Shown: positions 26,106 through 35,745 of the stretch, piece by piece
How positions within the stretch are numbered: position 1 is the first letter of the stretch
How the letters are laid out: the number at the start of each line of letters is the position of its first letter
Assembly (NCBI RefSeq): GCF_003033885.1
Contig: NZ_CP024081.1
Location: 2,109,787 to 2,173,786 of the forward strand
From: Pseudomonas rhizophila
GTDB lineage: Bacteria > Pseudomonadota > Gammaproteobacteria > Pseudomonadales > Pseudomonadaceae
Length of the DNA stretch: 64,000 nt
Direction of reading: 5' to 3'
The notes under the pieces: generated by a model
Databases searched by the model: none
The model's input: only the letters and a program-made list of their open reading frames with translations
What the model was told of the DNA's origin: nothing
Position numbers and translations under genes: made by a program

Positions 26106-29100
26106 TCAGCTTCCCGGGTCCGTGTCGTTGTAGTCGTGGTCGCACAAGTACCAGGGATGATGCACATGCCAGGCTTCATAGCCCTTGGCATTGATGACCT
26201 TGACCAGGCGTCCTGGTGGATCGTAGAACTGCTGGTCGTGGTAGCCGTGCAGACGCAGCGAGGCGTCGTTGATGTAGCGCCAGGCGTCGGCGAAATACGG
26301 CCGATAGACCCGCGTGACCAGTCCCTTGTTGTTGTACTCGACCCGTTCGCTGACGCGCCAGCGCGGGTCGGCCAGGTGCTGCAACGGTTGCCCGTTCTGT
26401 AGCTCCAGCGAGCCGTCCTCGGCCACGGCATAGGCCTCCCCGGGTTCGACCCGCTGCTTGGTTTGCAAGGTGCGGCCGAATCCGTCGATGGCGCTGAGGG
26501 TGATGCGGACCTGTTGCAATGGATCGTCCGGGTAGCGATCGGCGCTCAGCACGACGCTGTGAACCGGCTCTCGGGCCGTGGCCTGGATCAGCGTCCACAA
26601 CTGTTCTTCGGCGGCGCTGCGTTCGGCCAGCCGCGCCAGGTGAATGCGTGCCCTGGCGCGGACATGGCCGCTGGGCATCAAGTAGCGGGCGCTGATCCAC
26701 TCGTTGCGCTGCGCAAGGGAGACTTGGGCGAGGTCAAGCGCGCCCATCCAGCTGAACTCGTCGGTGCGCACGGCACTGGCGATTCTGCCCAGGGTGGCTT
26801 CGGGGTGTTCGATGGCATAAGCCGGTGTCAGGTCGTCGGGCAGCTCGTAGGTGTCGATGGCATCGAAGCCTGCCGGCAGGCCATTTTCGCTGCCGAAAAA
26901 CGTAATGCCCAAAGGCACGCCGTCGGGGCCATACAGCGCTTGCTGCACGTTGTCGTTGGCGTCGATGATGCTCTGCGGCAACAGCGAGTGATAGTCGTAT
27001 TCGATCTGGGTCGTACAGCCGTCCGGCAGGGTAATGGCGGTGGTCATCAGGTGATAGGCATCGTACGTCAGGGTCGTAACACCATGACTCTGGGTTTCTT
27101 GCAGGGCGTGGATCTGGAAGAAGCCATCAAGCGAGTGGTAGGTGGCAAAACCGCTCTTTTTCGACCAGAGGTTTTCGGCGGTGTCTTCGTCCGGATCTTC
27201 AGGCAGAAACAGCTGCATGGGCTCAAAGCCGATTTCTTCCAGTTGCCCGCGGATGTCGAACGGCGGTGGCACGGCGTCGTAGGCGTCCAGTGCCTGCTTG
27301 TCGAACTCGGCCGTCTCCAGCGGGCCGAGCAACGCCTGGAAGGCAATATCGCCTTGGTCGTCACGCAGGTAGTTCTGTTCCTCAAGCGCAACCAATTGCC
27401 GTGCGGCTTGCCATTGCGGGGAGTCGTGATGTGCGAGGAAGGTTTCATAGCTGATCTGGCGAGGGTTGAGGCCTTGCGGCAGTTCGCCCTTGGGGCGTTG
27501 CAAAGCGTTGGCTCGACTGCGCCAGGGCAGGCCCAGGCGCTGACGCCACCCGGTTTCGTCGAACAGGTGCAGGTGCTCGGCCCGGCTCTCGGCAAGGTGG
27601 AACACCTGCTGCTGCTCATCATGGGCATCGAGCCACCAGGTGTTCTCGTCTTCATCGTCGAAGGGTGGCGGATCGAGCGGCGTAAGGCGTCGGGCGTAAT
27701 GGACGATGAAGCCGTGAACAAGCTGGCCGTAGAGATTCCATTTCAGATTGATGCCGTGCTGGCTTTGCGGGTCATTGGTAAAACCGTCGTATTGATGGCT
27801 GAGCGCCTCCAGTTCCAGTACCAGCAGGCTTTTGTGATGGGGATGGTGCTGGCGCAGCAGATAGCGTTGTTGCGTCACGGTGTAGGGCCGGGCCGTATCG
27901 TCCGATTCGGCGGGATGGATTTCTGTGCGTAACACCTGGCCGCCCAAGGCATAAGCCATATCCCGGGCGGTCTCAGGGTCGGGCACGATAATCTCGTCGG
28001 CCTCGTCGCCTTCATGAAAACAGCTCAACAGCGCCGGGCCAAGCGGCACGGCGTCATCGTCGCCGTCGAAACAGTCCTTCAGAGGCTGGTTGACGGTTCG
28101 GCCGGTGTGGAACCAGGTCTTGACCAGTACTGGCGCGGTAAAGCCGCTTTGCACTTCACCGTCGGGCAACTCGCTGTCCACCTGGTACAACCGAGCGAAG
28201 CCCCGGAACTCACGGTGATAGCCGTCGTAGTCGCCCTCGAAATAGGTGAAGCGCTGGGTCAGGCAATTGCCGGTGATTTCATCCAGCTGTTGCTGACGTG
28301 CCAACAACGGCAGGGCCATGGGCAGATAACAGGCCAATTGCTCGCCCTGCGCCCGGCGCTGTTGTTTTTCATCCAGCCAGTATTGCGCACTGCTGCGATA
28401 GGTCAGGGTGGTGCTGCAGCCCATGTTGTTATGGGTGGCGTTGAGCAGATAGGGCCGCGCCGCGACGAAGTCATAACGCCAATGCCTGGGCTTCATATCG
28501 GGGGAGATGTGGGGCACGCTCAGAATCAGACTGGCGCAACCCAGCCCCTGCAGATCGGCCAGGCTGACCTGGCACAGATTGTCGTACCGCACGCCCGCCG
28601 GCCATGGCACCTTGACGGGAGTTTGCTCAAGGCCATTGCCGCCGTGGTTGAGGTAAATATCGAAACAGTCGCTGTTAAGGTAGATCAGCGCGGGCGCTCC
28701 GGCGCCGTCCAGGTCGGCGATCCGCACCCGGTCAGCGTCGAATTGGCCGTAGCTGAAGGGCAGGGCGCTCATGACAAAACCTTCGCCGAAACGCCCGTGA
28801 CCCAGGTTCGGCCAGCACTTGATTTCATCGAAGCGAATCCGGCACAGCTCGGTGCTGTCGCTGCCCAGCAAATTGCCGAACAACACCAGCTCGCTGCGCG
28901 AGTCGCTGAACAATGGCAGGGGGCTGTCCGGTTCATGGGGCACATTCACCCCTGGGGCGAACCCCTGTTCGCGGAGATTGGGGTACAACCGAACGCTTTT
29001 GGGGCCGACCATGGCCAGTGAGCGTAAACCGTCGCCGGTCAAATCGCCCAGTTGCACGGCGGGGTGCAGGAACTCCGTCGGAAAACGATCAAACGGGGTG

Positions 29101-30563
29101 AAGGTCGACCAGCTACGGTCCGGGTTGAGGGTATGGAAGCCGCTCATGCCGGGTTGGGCAATGACCCAATTGAGGCGGCCGCTGCCGGTCAGGTCAGTCA
29201 GCACCTGCATCACGGCCGGGTTTTGGCTGGCGACCGGGATACTGTCCAGGCGAGACCACGGGCCATAACCGATGGCATCGTCATCGGGCCCGGCGCGCTC
29301 AGGCTCGCGGTAGTACCAGGCATCGGTGTAACGGCACAGAAACCCCGGCAGACCTTCGCCATACAGGTCCACGCATTGGTAATGCCGGTTGCCTTCGAGG
29401 GCGGGCATTGTCTCCAGGTCGAAGAATTTTTCGGGTGCCAGATTGAGGTCGAAATCGGTGTACTGCAATTCCACCGGAGGGCTGTAATCGACACCGCCTT
29501 CAGTGTCCCAATCCTGATAGTGGGCGGCCGTCAGCAGGTTGTAACCCAGCGCAGTGGCGGTGTATTCCAGCACCAGCCGCCGGACCAGGGCAGGTTCAGT
29601 ATCGGCCACGGCGGGGAAGTGGTGGAACATCAACACCTGATGACACAAGCGCCGGGTGCCGACCTCAAAACCGTATCGATAGGTGTGAAACGGGTCGCTG
29701 CGTAGCAGCCAGGGCGCCTCTTCGGGGGCTTGCCAGGAAGGTTGTTGCGCAAGATCGAGGGTGCGTTGCCCGTAGTCGAACAGCAGGTGAAAGTGCCAGT
29801 TGTGCTGGGCCGGGTCGGGCTCTTCGAAGCAGTACAGGGTGTCACTGGCGCTGGCGTTGCCATAGCACACCCGCCGCAGGTAGCGCTGGGCGCGATAGTC
29901 GTGGGGGCCGTCCAGCGCGCCGGGGTCGGCCTGGTACTCATAATAGATGTGCTCGCCTGCCGGGCTGACTTCTTCGAGCAACAACCATTCGGCGATGCGT
30001 GGTGGTTTTGGGGGATCGGGCTCGGGTTCGGCTTCAGGTTCGGCAATGCGCGACGCTTCGGTTTTACCGTAGCAATACACATGGCCGTTGCTGCCCTGGA
30101 CACGCCAGAAGGGTGCCTGGCCGTCGGTGGGTGTCCACAGCTCATAAATATCGAAGCTGCTTTCAGTCCTGGGGTAATAACGCACCACCGAGCACGTTGC
30201 ACTGCCGGGGCCCGCCAGGGGGCGAATGAGCGGTTCGGCGTTGAATTCGGGCCAGCGGTCAACCCCATCGGCGTCGACCATGACATCCTCATCAGCGTAG
30301 TGCGGCACACCTCTGCTGGTTTTGCGCGTGATGCTGGCGATGGAAAGCTGCATGCCGATGCCGAAGATGCCGTTGCCGCCCTGGCTGCTGTAATTCAAGG
30401 TCAGCGCCGGCGTCAGGTGGCGGGCGGCGGACAGGGGTAACGGCAGTTCAAAAGAACTTGCCCCTCGCGTACCGACAGGGCCGAGGCTGTTACCGAGGGT
30501 GGCGATAGAAGCACTGCCGGCGATGGTCGGGGTCACGATCTGGAGGGGCGCTTGTTCTGCCAT
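26106..30563 (-). CDS. tcdB: Tc toxin TcB component (TcdB/TcaC, SpvB-type N-terminus)
   Basis: This protein of about 1485 aa begins with the SpvB-like domain (ATLGNSLGPVGTRGASSFEL, LTLNYSSQGGNGIFGIGM). An FG-GAP/VCBS beta-propeller follows (LTGSGRLNWV, LGDLTGDGLRSL, IADLDGAGAPALIY) that docks on TcA. The RHS-like middle domains lead into the cocoon (YEAWHVHHPW near the end). The length matches TcB proteins such as YenB and TcdB1. ATG 30563 has AGAG nine bases upstream; ATG 30572 has no spacing to it but is possible. A 20-bp lux-box-like palindrome lies 70-90 bp upstream. It heads the tcdB-tccC-tccC operon. Confidence 0.92.
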   Translation of the reverse strand: MAEQAPLQIVTPTIAGSASIATLGNSLGPVGTRGASSFELPLPLSAARHLTPALTLNYSSQGGNGIFGIGMQLSIASITRKTSRGVPHYADEDVMVDADGVDRWPEFNAEPLIRPLAGPGSATCSVVRYYPRTESSFDIYELWTPTDGQAPFWRVQGSNGHVYCYGKTEASRIAEPEAEPEPDPPKPPRIAEWLLLEEVSPAGEHIYYEYQADPGALDGPHDYRAQRYLRRVCYGNASASDTLYCFEEPDPAQHNWHFHLLFDYGQRTLDLAQQPSWQAPEEAPWLLRSDPFHTYRYGFEVGTRRLCHQVLMFHHFPAVADTEPALVRRLVLEYTATALGYNLLTAAHYQDWDTEGGVDYSPPVELQYTDFDLNLAPEKFFDLETMPALEGNRHYQCVDLYGEGLPGFLCRYTDAWYYREPERAGPDDDAIGYGPWSRLDSIPVASQNPAVMQVLTDLTGSGRLNWVIAQPGMSGFHTLNPDRSWSTFTPFDRFPTEFLHPAVQLGDLTGDGLRSLAMVGPKSVRLYPNLREQGFAPGVNVPHEPDSPLPLFSDSRSELVLFGNLLGSDSTELCRIRFDEIKCWPNLGHGRFGEGFVMSALPFSYGQFDADRVRIADLDGAGAPALIYLNSDCFDIYLNHGGNGLEQTPVKVPWPAGVRYDNLCQVSLADLQGLGCASLILSVPHISPDMKPRHWRYDFVAARPYLLNATHNNMGCSTTLTYRSSAQYWLDEKQQRRAQGEQLACYLPMALPLLARQQQLDEITGNCLTQRFTYFEGDYDGYHREFRGFARLYQVDSELPDGEVQSGFTAPVLVKTWFHTGRTVNQPLKDCFDGDDDAVPLGPALLSCFHEGDEADEIIVPDPETARDMAYALGGQVLRTEIHPAESDDTARPYTVTQQRYLLRQHHPHHKSLLVLELEALSHQYDGFTNDPQSQHGINLKWNLYGQLVHGFIVHYARRLTPLDPPPFDDEDENTWWLDAHDEQQQVFHLAESRAEHLHLFDETGWRQRLGLPWRSRANALQRPKGELPQGLNPRQISYETFLAHHDSPQWQAARQLVALEEQNYLRDDQGDIAFQALLGPLETAEFDKQALDAYDAVPPPFDIRGQLEEIGFEPMQLFLPEDPDEDTAENLWSKKSGFATYHSLDGFFQIHALQETQSHGVTTLTYDAYHLMTTAITLPDGCTTQIEYDYHSLLPQSIIDANDNVQQALYGPDGVPLGITFFGSENGLPAGFDAIDTYELPDDLTPAYAIEHPEATLGRIASAVRTDEFSWMGALDLAQVSLAQRNEWISARYLMPSGHVRARARIHLARLAERSAAEEQLWTLIQATAREPVHSVVLSADRYPDDPLQQVRITLSAIDGFGRTLQTKQRVEPGEAYAVAEDGSLELQNGQPLQHLADPRWRVSERVEYNNKGLVTRVYRPYFADAWRYINDASLRLHGYHDQQFYDPPGRLVKVINAKGYEAWHVHHPWYLCDHDYNDTDPGS

Positions 30564-30640
30564 CGGGATCATCTCTGTTAGCCGACGCCAGGGCGAATAC
30601 CCGGCATGACTTCAGGATGCCAAGAGATGGTCCTTGGGTA

Positions 30641-30660
30641 ACCTGTCAGATCTGACAGGT
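30641..30660. promoter_or_regulatory. Perfect 20-bp lux-box-like palindrome upstream of tcdB
   Basis: ACCTGTCAGATCTGACAGGT is a perfect 20-bp palindrome. It fits the NNCTG-N10-CAGNN pattern of LuxR-family boxes, 78 bp (centre) upstream of the tcdB start. Related sites lie at 39271-39290, 39945-39964 and 43285-43304. Confidence 0.65.
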
Positions 30661-30757
30661 AGGCGGGCATGCCGATGAACGGCTCTACTCACGCCCGGCG
30701 GGGAGCATTGTGTGGGAGGCTTGGCTGAACATAGGTCGGGGTCCACTGAAGATCCAG

Positions 30758-30849
30758 TGTGGGAGCAAAGCTTGCTCGCGATGACTGAGGCACATCCAAC
30801 ATGGATGCAAGCTGACCCACCGCTATCGCGAGCAGGCTCGCTCCCACAG
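30758..30849. repeat. REPIN, GTGGGAGCGAGC type
   Basis: This is an inverted REP pair; the left copy carries a small change (GGGAGCAAAGCTTGCTCGCG). Its internal spacer (CAACATGGATGCAAGCTGAC) resembles the spacer of the 135-bp array at 35746. It separates the tcdB promoter from the fumarase terminator. Confidence 0.85.
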
Positions 30850-30860
30850 GTTTTCTGCTG

Positions 30861-30902
30861 ATAAAAAAAGGCCGGTGAGTTTGTCGCCCACCGGCCTTTT
30901 TT
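30861..30902 (-). terminator. Rho-independent terminator after fumarase
   Basis: The stem GGCCGGTG/CACCGGCC is extended by A/T pairs. On the minus strand a run of T follows. It lies 19 bp after the fumarase stop, and the symmetry may make it bidirectional. Confidence 0.88.
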
Positions 30903-30920
30903 ACGGCGTCAACGTGCGTG

Positions 30921-32444
30921 TTACTGCACTTCTACCGCCAGGCTGTCGCTGATTTTCTTCTGCCAGATCGCCGGGCCGGTGATGTGTACCGACTCGCCTT
31001 TGCTATCGACCGCAACGGTCACGGGCATGTCCTTGACCTCGAACTCGTAGATCGCTTCCATCCCCAGTTCGGCGAACGCCAGAACCTTGGACTTTTTGAT
31101 CGCCTGAGCCACCAGGTAAGCGGCGCCGCCGACGGCCATCAGGTAGACCGCCTTGTTGTCCCTGATCGCTTCGATAGCGGTCGGGCCGCGTTCGGACTTG
31201 CCGATCATACCCAGCAGGCCGGTCTGCTCGAGGATCTGGCGGGTGAACTTGTCCATCCGCGTGGCGGTGGTCGGGCCGGCTGGGCCTACCACTTCGTCGC
31301 CTACCGGGTCGACCGGGCCGACGTAGTAGATGAAGCGGCCCTTGAGGTCCACCGGCAAGGTTTCACCCTTGTTCAGCATCTCGACCATGCGCTTGTGCGC
31401 CGCGTCGCGACCGGTGAGCATCTTGCCGTTGAGCAAGACGGTTTCGCCCGGCTTCCAGCTCTGTACGTCTTCAGGTGTCAGGGTGTCGAGGTTCACGCGG
31501 CGCGCCGACGGACCGGCTTCCCAGACGATTTCCGGGTAAGCGTCCAACGGTGGTGCCTCCAGCGACGCCGGGCCGGTGCCGTCCAGCACGAAGTGGGCGT
31601 GGCGGGTGGCGGCGCAGTTGGGGATCATGCACACCGGCAGGGACGCGGCGTGGGTCGGGTAGTCCATGATCTTCACGTCGAGCACGGTGGTCAGGCCACC
31701 CAGGCCCTGGGCGCCGATGCCCAGTTGGTTGACCTTCTCGAACAGCTCCAGGCGCATCTCTTCGATGCGGTTCTGCGGGCCGCGGGCCTTGAGTTCGTGA
31801 ATGTCGATGGACTCCATCAACACTTCCTTGGCCATGACGGCGGCTTTTTCCGCAGTGCCGCCGATGCCGATACCCAGCATGCCCGGTGGGCACCAGCCGG
31901 CGCCCATGGTCGGTACGGTTTTCAATACCCAGTCCACGATGGAGTCGGACGGGTTGAGCATGGCCATCTTGGACTTGTTCTCGGAACCGCCGCCCTTGGC
32001 CGCCACGTCCACTTCCACGGTGTTACCCGGAACGATGGAGTAGTGGATCACCGCAGGGGTGTTGTCCTTGGTGTTTTTACGCGCACCAGCCGGGTCGGCG
32101 AGGATCGACGCGCGCAGGACGTTTTCCGGCAGGTTGTAGGCGCGACGCACGCCCTCGTTGATCATGTCGTCCAGGCTCATGGTCGCGCCATCCCAACGCA
32201 CGTCCATGCCCACGCGCACGAACACGGTTACGATCCCGGTGTCCTGGCAGATCGGCCGATGGCCGGTGGCGCACATGCGCGAGTTGATCAGGATCTGCGC
32301 CATGGAGTCACGGGCCGCTGGCGATTCTTCGCGCAGGTAGGCTTCATGCATCGCCTGGATGAAATCCACGGGGTGGTAGTAGGAAATGAACTGCAGGGCG
32401 TCGGCAACGCTCTGAATCAGGTCATCTTGCTTGATCACGGTCAT
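30921..32444 (-). CDS. fumA: Fumarate hydratase, class I (iron-sulfur)
   Basis: This 507-aa protein is of full length for class I fumarases. It carries the three 4Fe-4S cysteine regions ICQDTG, WCPPGMLGIGIGG and IPNCAATRH, and the C-terminal beta-domain (GPTTATRMD, VGGAAYL). It interconverts fumarate and malate in the TCA cycle in the cytoplasm. GAGAGGAG precedes the start. The gene is a housekeeping gene lying between the two Tc halves, with its own terminator. Confidence 0.95.
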   Translation of the reverse strand: MTVIKQDDLIQSVADALQFISYYHPVDFIQAMHEAYLREESPAARDSMAQILINSRMCATGHRPICQDTGIVTVFVRVGMDVRWDGATMSLDDMINEGVRRAYNLPENVLRASILADPAGARKNTKDNTPAVIHYSIVPGNTVEVDVAAKGGGSENKSKMAMLNPSDSIVDWVLKTVPTMGAGWCPPGMLGIGIGGTAEKAAVMAKEVLMESIDIHELKARGPQNRIEEMRLELFEKVNQLGIGAQGLGGLTTVLDVKIMDYPTHAASLPVCMIPNCAATRHAHFVLDGTGPASLEAPPLDAYPEIVWEAGPSARRVNLDTLTPEDVQSWKPGETVLLNGKMLTGRDAAHKRMVEMLNKGETLPVDLKGRFIYYVGPVDPVGDEVVGPAGPTTATRMDKFTRQILEQTGLLGMIGKSERGPTAIEAIRDNKAVYLMAVGGAAYLVAQAIKKSKVLAFAELGMEAIYEFEVKDMPVTVAVDSKGESVHITGPAIWQKKISDSLAVEVQ

Positions 32445-32896
32445 GAGTCGCGCTCCTCTCTAAAGACGGGAACATTCAATAAGGTGCCGTCCGTTTGGGT
32501 GCATCGGTCGACGGACGGCACCTCTTAAGGCACGCCGGGCATGCTGGCGCGACACTAAAAAGGCGCGGCAGTATATCGCAGGCGAGCACCCTGTGGGAGC
32601 GAGCTGCCTTTGTGGCGAGGGGATTTATCCCCGCTGGGCTGCGCAGCAGCCCTGAAAGTCAGTCACCTCGGTGCGTCAGGTTGTTTGCCTTCAGTCATTT
32701 TCGGGCTGCTTCGCAGCCCAACGGGGATAAATCCCCTCACCACAAGGGGACCAGCCAGCCTCGAACAACTGCGTCAATTTAGGCCATTGCTTTGACGCCA
32801 TTTTTCTGCTCCAGAATTGAATGGTCATTTGCCCTGCACGCCACTAAAGTGGCGTCTGGCCTGTAGCGTAGGACGCCTCCTGTCAGTTCCTTTCCC
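32445..32896. other. Intergenic region between fumarase and the diguanylate cyclase
   Basis: This divergent 452-bp region holds the fumarase upstream region, a REP fragment near 32591-32605 and the REPIN at 32611-32745. About 150 bp of sequence without a recognisable feature precede the cyclase gene. No additional gene was seen. Confidence 0.5.
32611..32745. repeat. REPIN, GTGGCGAGGGG type
   Basis: This is an inverted pair with the core GTGGCGAGGGGATTTATCCC; the right copy reads CCCCTCACCACA, one change from the left. A fragment of the other REP type abuts it at 32591-32605. Confidence 0.87.
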
Positions 32897-34018
32897 ATGG
32901 TGAGTCAACGATTGACCCATAACGCCATTCAACGTCTTTTGCTGAAACGCTTCGCCTTGGCGGCCGCGACTTACGCGCTGGCACTGGTGTTGTTGTGGTT
33001 GGCATATTTCAGTGGTCATTACCTCGATTCGTTGCGCGATGTCATCATCGGCAGCGTGTTGGTGGTGTTGTGCCAGGCAGGGCTGTTCGCGCTGTTTATC
33101 ACCGACCGCAATCTGCGGTTCGCCGACCCCAGTCTTACTGAAATACAGGTACTGATCGGCCTGGGCTGGCAGACCTGGATGATGGCGCATCTGGACCAGG
33201 CTCGGGGCGTGTTCCTGGTGTTCTATGTGCTGATCCTGCTGTTCGGGCTGTTCCACTTGTCCCGTCGGGCTTTCGTGCGCTGCGCGATGCTGGTGTTTTT
33301 CAGTTTCACCGCCATTACCCTCTGGGACGGTTACTTCTTCAGGCTTCCTGACCCCACGCTGGCCGCGTTACAGGTGTGCGTGCTGTTTATCGTGCTGGTG
33401 TGGCTGGTGCTCTATGCCAGTTACGTACAGAACTCGCGCCAACGCATGCGTCAGCGGCGGTTTGCCTTGCAGGCACATCAGGACACCCTGCGCGGCATGA
33501 TGCGTCAGCTCGAAGATCTGGTGGCCACGGATGAACTGACCGGCTTATTCAACCGCCGGCACTTCCTGCGCCTGGCGTCCCGTGAGCTCAACACACTCCG
33601 GCCCAATGTTGCCCATGGCCTGGCCTTGATCGACCTCGACCATTTCAAACGCATCAATGACCTGCACGGCCACGCCGCCGGTGATCAGGTGCTTCAGGCG
33701 TTCGCCAGCATCGCCACGGCCTGCCTGCGCGAAGGTGATGTGCTGGCCCGTTACGGTGGCGAAGAGTTCGTCATGCTGCTGCCGGCCTGCGACCCCTCGC
33801 GGCTGACGGCCTGTTGCGAGCGGCTGCGCCTGGCATTTACTGAAGTCGAGTTGATCGGCTTGCAGATCGGCTCCCTCAGCCTGTCGGTGGGCATGACGAT
33901 GCTGGAGACCGGCGACGACCTGGACAACGCATTGCAGCGTGCCGATCAGGCCTTGTACCGTGCCAAGCGAGACGGCCGCAATCAGTGCGCCGCTGCCTGG
34001 GAGAATGTCGATGCCTGA
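32897..34018 (+). CDS. Membrane-bound diguanylate cyclase (GGDEF)
   Basis: This 373-aa protein has about six hydrophobic segments between residues 17 and 180 and a short helical linker. The C-terminal GGDEF domain carries DELTGLFNRRHF, the active site YGGEEFV and the inhibitory I-site RxxD (REGD) five residues before it. The intact A-site predicts c-di-GMP synthesis from two GTP at the inner membrane, and the I-site predicts product inhibition. No EAL domain is present. The stop overlaps the next gene by 8 bp. The PilZ protein at 38578 is a possible c-di-GMP receptor nearby, but the link is not established. Confidence 0.9.
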   Translation: MVSQRLTHNAIQRLLLKRFALAAATYALALVLLWLAYFSGHYLDSLRDVIIGSVLVVLCQAGLFALFITDRNLRFADPSLTEIQVLIGLGWQTWMMAHLDQARGVFLVFYVLILLFGLFHLSRRAFVRCAMLVFFSFTAITLWDGYFFRLPDPTLAALQVCVLFIVLVWLVLYASYVQNSRQRMRQRRFALQAHQDTLRGMMRQLEDLVATDELTGLFNRRHFLRLASRELNTLRPNVAHGLALIDLDHFKRINDLHGHAAGDQVLQAFASIATACLREGDVLARYGGEEFVMLLPACDPSRLTACCERLRLAFTEVELIGLQIGSLSLSVGMTMLETGDDLDNALQRADQALYRAKRDGRNQCAAAWENVDA

Positions 34019-34946
34019 AGTAAAAGTCGCCGACCGGCAGTGGACGGTGGCGGCGGGCAGCAATCTGTTGGACACGTTGAATCAGGGCGGCGTGGCCGTG
34101 CCCTACAGTTGTCGCGCCGGCAGCTGCCATGCGTGTCTGGTGCAGTGCGTGAACGGTGACGTGCGCGACAGTCGGCCCGACGCCTTGAGCCCCGCGCAGC
34201 GCGAGCAAGGCTGGCGGCTGGCGTGTCAGTGCCAGGTGATCGAGGATGTGCAGATCCACACCTTTGACCCGCAACGTGACGGCCGTGCCGCCCAGGTGAC
34301 CGCCGCGGATTGGCTGAGCCCCGACGTGCTGCGCTTGCGCATTATTCCTGAGCGGGCGCTGCGTTATCGGGCGGGCCAGCACCTGGTGTTGTGGGCCGGC
34401 GATGTCGCCCGGCCGTATTCCCTGGCGAGCCTGCCCGAAGAAGACCGCTTCCTGGAGTTTCACCTCGATTGCCGCGAGCCCGGCCAGTTCATCAATGCGG
34501 CGCGACAGATGAAAGTGGGCGACCCGATTTTTCTCGGTGAATTGCGCGGCGGCGCCCTGCATTACGATCCCGAGTGGCACGATAAGCCGCTGTGGCTACT
34601 GGCGGCCGGCACTGGCCTGGCACCGTTGTTCGGTCTTTTGCGCTCAGCCCTGCATCAGCATCACCAAGGCACCATTCGTCTTATTCACGTAGCCCATGAT
34701 GCCGCCGGGCACTATCTGGCCAAACCCCTGGCAGCGCTGGCGGCCAAGCATCAACACCTCACCGTGGAGCTGCTGACCACGGCCGAGGCGCCGTCTGCGT
34801 TGGCGCAACTGCGGCTTGTTTCCCGGCAAACCCAGGCCTTACTCTGCGGCCATCCCGACCGGGTCGAGGCCTTTGCCAAGCGCCTCTACCTGGCTGGCCT
34901 GCCGCGTAATCAACTGCTGGCCGATGTCTTCCTGACCCGTGGTTGA
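34011..34946 (+). CDS. 2Fe-2S ferredoxin/ferredoxin reductase-like flavoprotein
   Basis: This 311-aa protein has an N-terminal plant-type ferredoxin domain with C-x4-C-x2-C (CRAGSCHAC) and the fourth Cys in LACQCQ. A ferredoxin-NADP reductase module follows, with the flavin motif RPYSLAS and the nucleotide motif AGTGLAPLF. This is the layout of oxygenase reductase components and related NAD(P)H electron-transfer proteins. No oxygenase is adjacent, so the electron acceptor is unknown. ATG 34011 follows GGGAG and overlaps the cyclase gene by 8 bp, so the two are probably cotranscribed. Confidence 0.88.
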   Translation: MPEVKVADRQWTVAAGSNLLDTLNQGGVAVPYSCRAGSCHACLVQCVNGDVRDSRPDALSPAQREQGWRLACQCQVIEDVQIHTFDPQRDGRAAQVTAADWLSPDVLRLRIIPERALRYRAGQHLVLWAGDVARPYSLASLPEEDRFLEFHLDCREPGQFINAARQMKVGDPIFLGELRGGALHYDPEWHDKPLWLLAAGTGLAPLFGLLRSALHQHHQGTIRLIHVAHDAAGHYLAKPLAALAAKHQHLTVELLTTAEAPSALAQLRLVSRQTQALLCGHPDRVEAFAKRLYLAGLPRNQLLADVFLTRG

Positions 34947-34974
34947 GCGCTGATCTTCAGACGCGAGACCGACC

Positions 34975-35724
34975 ATGACCGATACCCTGCTGCTTGAGCG
35001 CGAACGCGGCCTGTTGACCCTGCGCCTCAATCGCCCGGAAAAGAAAAACGCCCTGACCCGGGCCATGTACAGCCAATTGGCCCAAGCCCTGGCGATGGCT
35101 GACGCCGACCCGCAGATCAGCGCGGTGCTGATCTGCGGGTCTCATGATTGCTTCACCGCCGGCAACGATATTGTCGACTTTCTCGAACAGCCGCCGGCCG
35201 ATCTCGACAACCCGGTATTCGAATTCATGCTCAGCCTGCTCGACTGTCGTAAACCGGTAATCGCCGCCGTGGCCGGGCCGGCTGTGGGCATCGGCACCAC
35301 GTTGCTGTTGCATTGCGACCTGATCTACGTCAGCCGGGACGCGCGGCTGCGAACGCCGTTCGTCAGCCTGGGATTGTGCCCGGAATTCGGCTCCAGCCTG
35401 ATTCTGCCGAGGCTGCTCGGCCAGGCCAGGGCTGCGCAGTTGCTGCTGTTGGGTGAGGGCTTGAGCGGCGAACAGGCGGCAGCCTGGGGCATCGCCACCG
35501 AGGCGCTGGACAGTGGCGAGGCGGCGTTGGCCAAGGCGCGGGACGTGGCACTGCGCTTCGAATCGCTGCCGGCTGAAGCGGTGCGCATCAGCAAACAACT
35601 GATGAAGGCGCCGGATCGGGAACAACTGCGCGCCGTGATCGAAGAGGAGGGCTGGCTGTTCACCCAGCGACTGCGCTCGCCGGAGGCGGTGGCGGCGCTG
35701 TCGGGGTTTATCAACAGGCATTAG
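34975..35724 (+). CDS. Enoyl-CoA hydratase/isomerase family protein (delta3-delta2-isomerase-like)
   Basis: This 249-aa crotonase-fold protein has LNRPEKKNALT near the start, the oxyanion hole in FTAGNDI, and AGPAVGIGTTLLLHCDLIY. In place of the two hydratase glutamates it has TPFVSLGLCPEFGSS, with a single Glu placed as in eukaryotic-type delta3,delta2-enoyl-CoA isomerases. Isomerisation in unsaturated fatty acid oxidation is therefore more likely than hydration, though this is inferred from motif position. It starts 29 bp after the ferredoxin reductase gene and is probably in the same transcript. Confidence 0.85.
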   Translation: MTDTLLLERERGLLTLRLNRPEKKNALTRAMYSQLAQALAMADADPQISAVLICGSHDCFTAGNDIVDFLEQPPADLDNPVFEFMLSLLDCRKPVIAAVAGPAVGIGTTLLLHCDLIYVSRDARLRTPFVSLGLCPEFGSSLILPRLLGQARAAQLLLLGEGLSGEQAAAWGIATEALDSGEAALAKARDVALRFESLPAEAVRISKQLMKAPDREQLRAVIEEEGWLFTQRLRSPEAVAALSGFINRH

Positions 35725-35745
35725 TTTTGTAGCGCATGGGCTGGC

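Noticed and set aside
26463..27932. 489-codon plus-strand frame inside tcdB
   Set aside because: Antisense to a well-supported TcB gene; high GC makes such frames common.
30918..32528. 536-codon plus-strand frame over fumarase
   Set aside because: Antisense to class I fumarase with all cysteine motifs intact; His-rich artefact.
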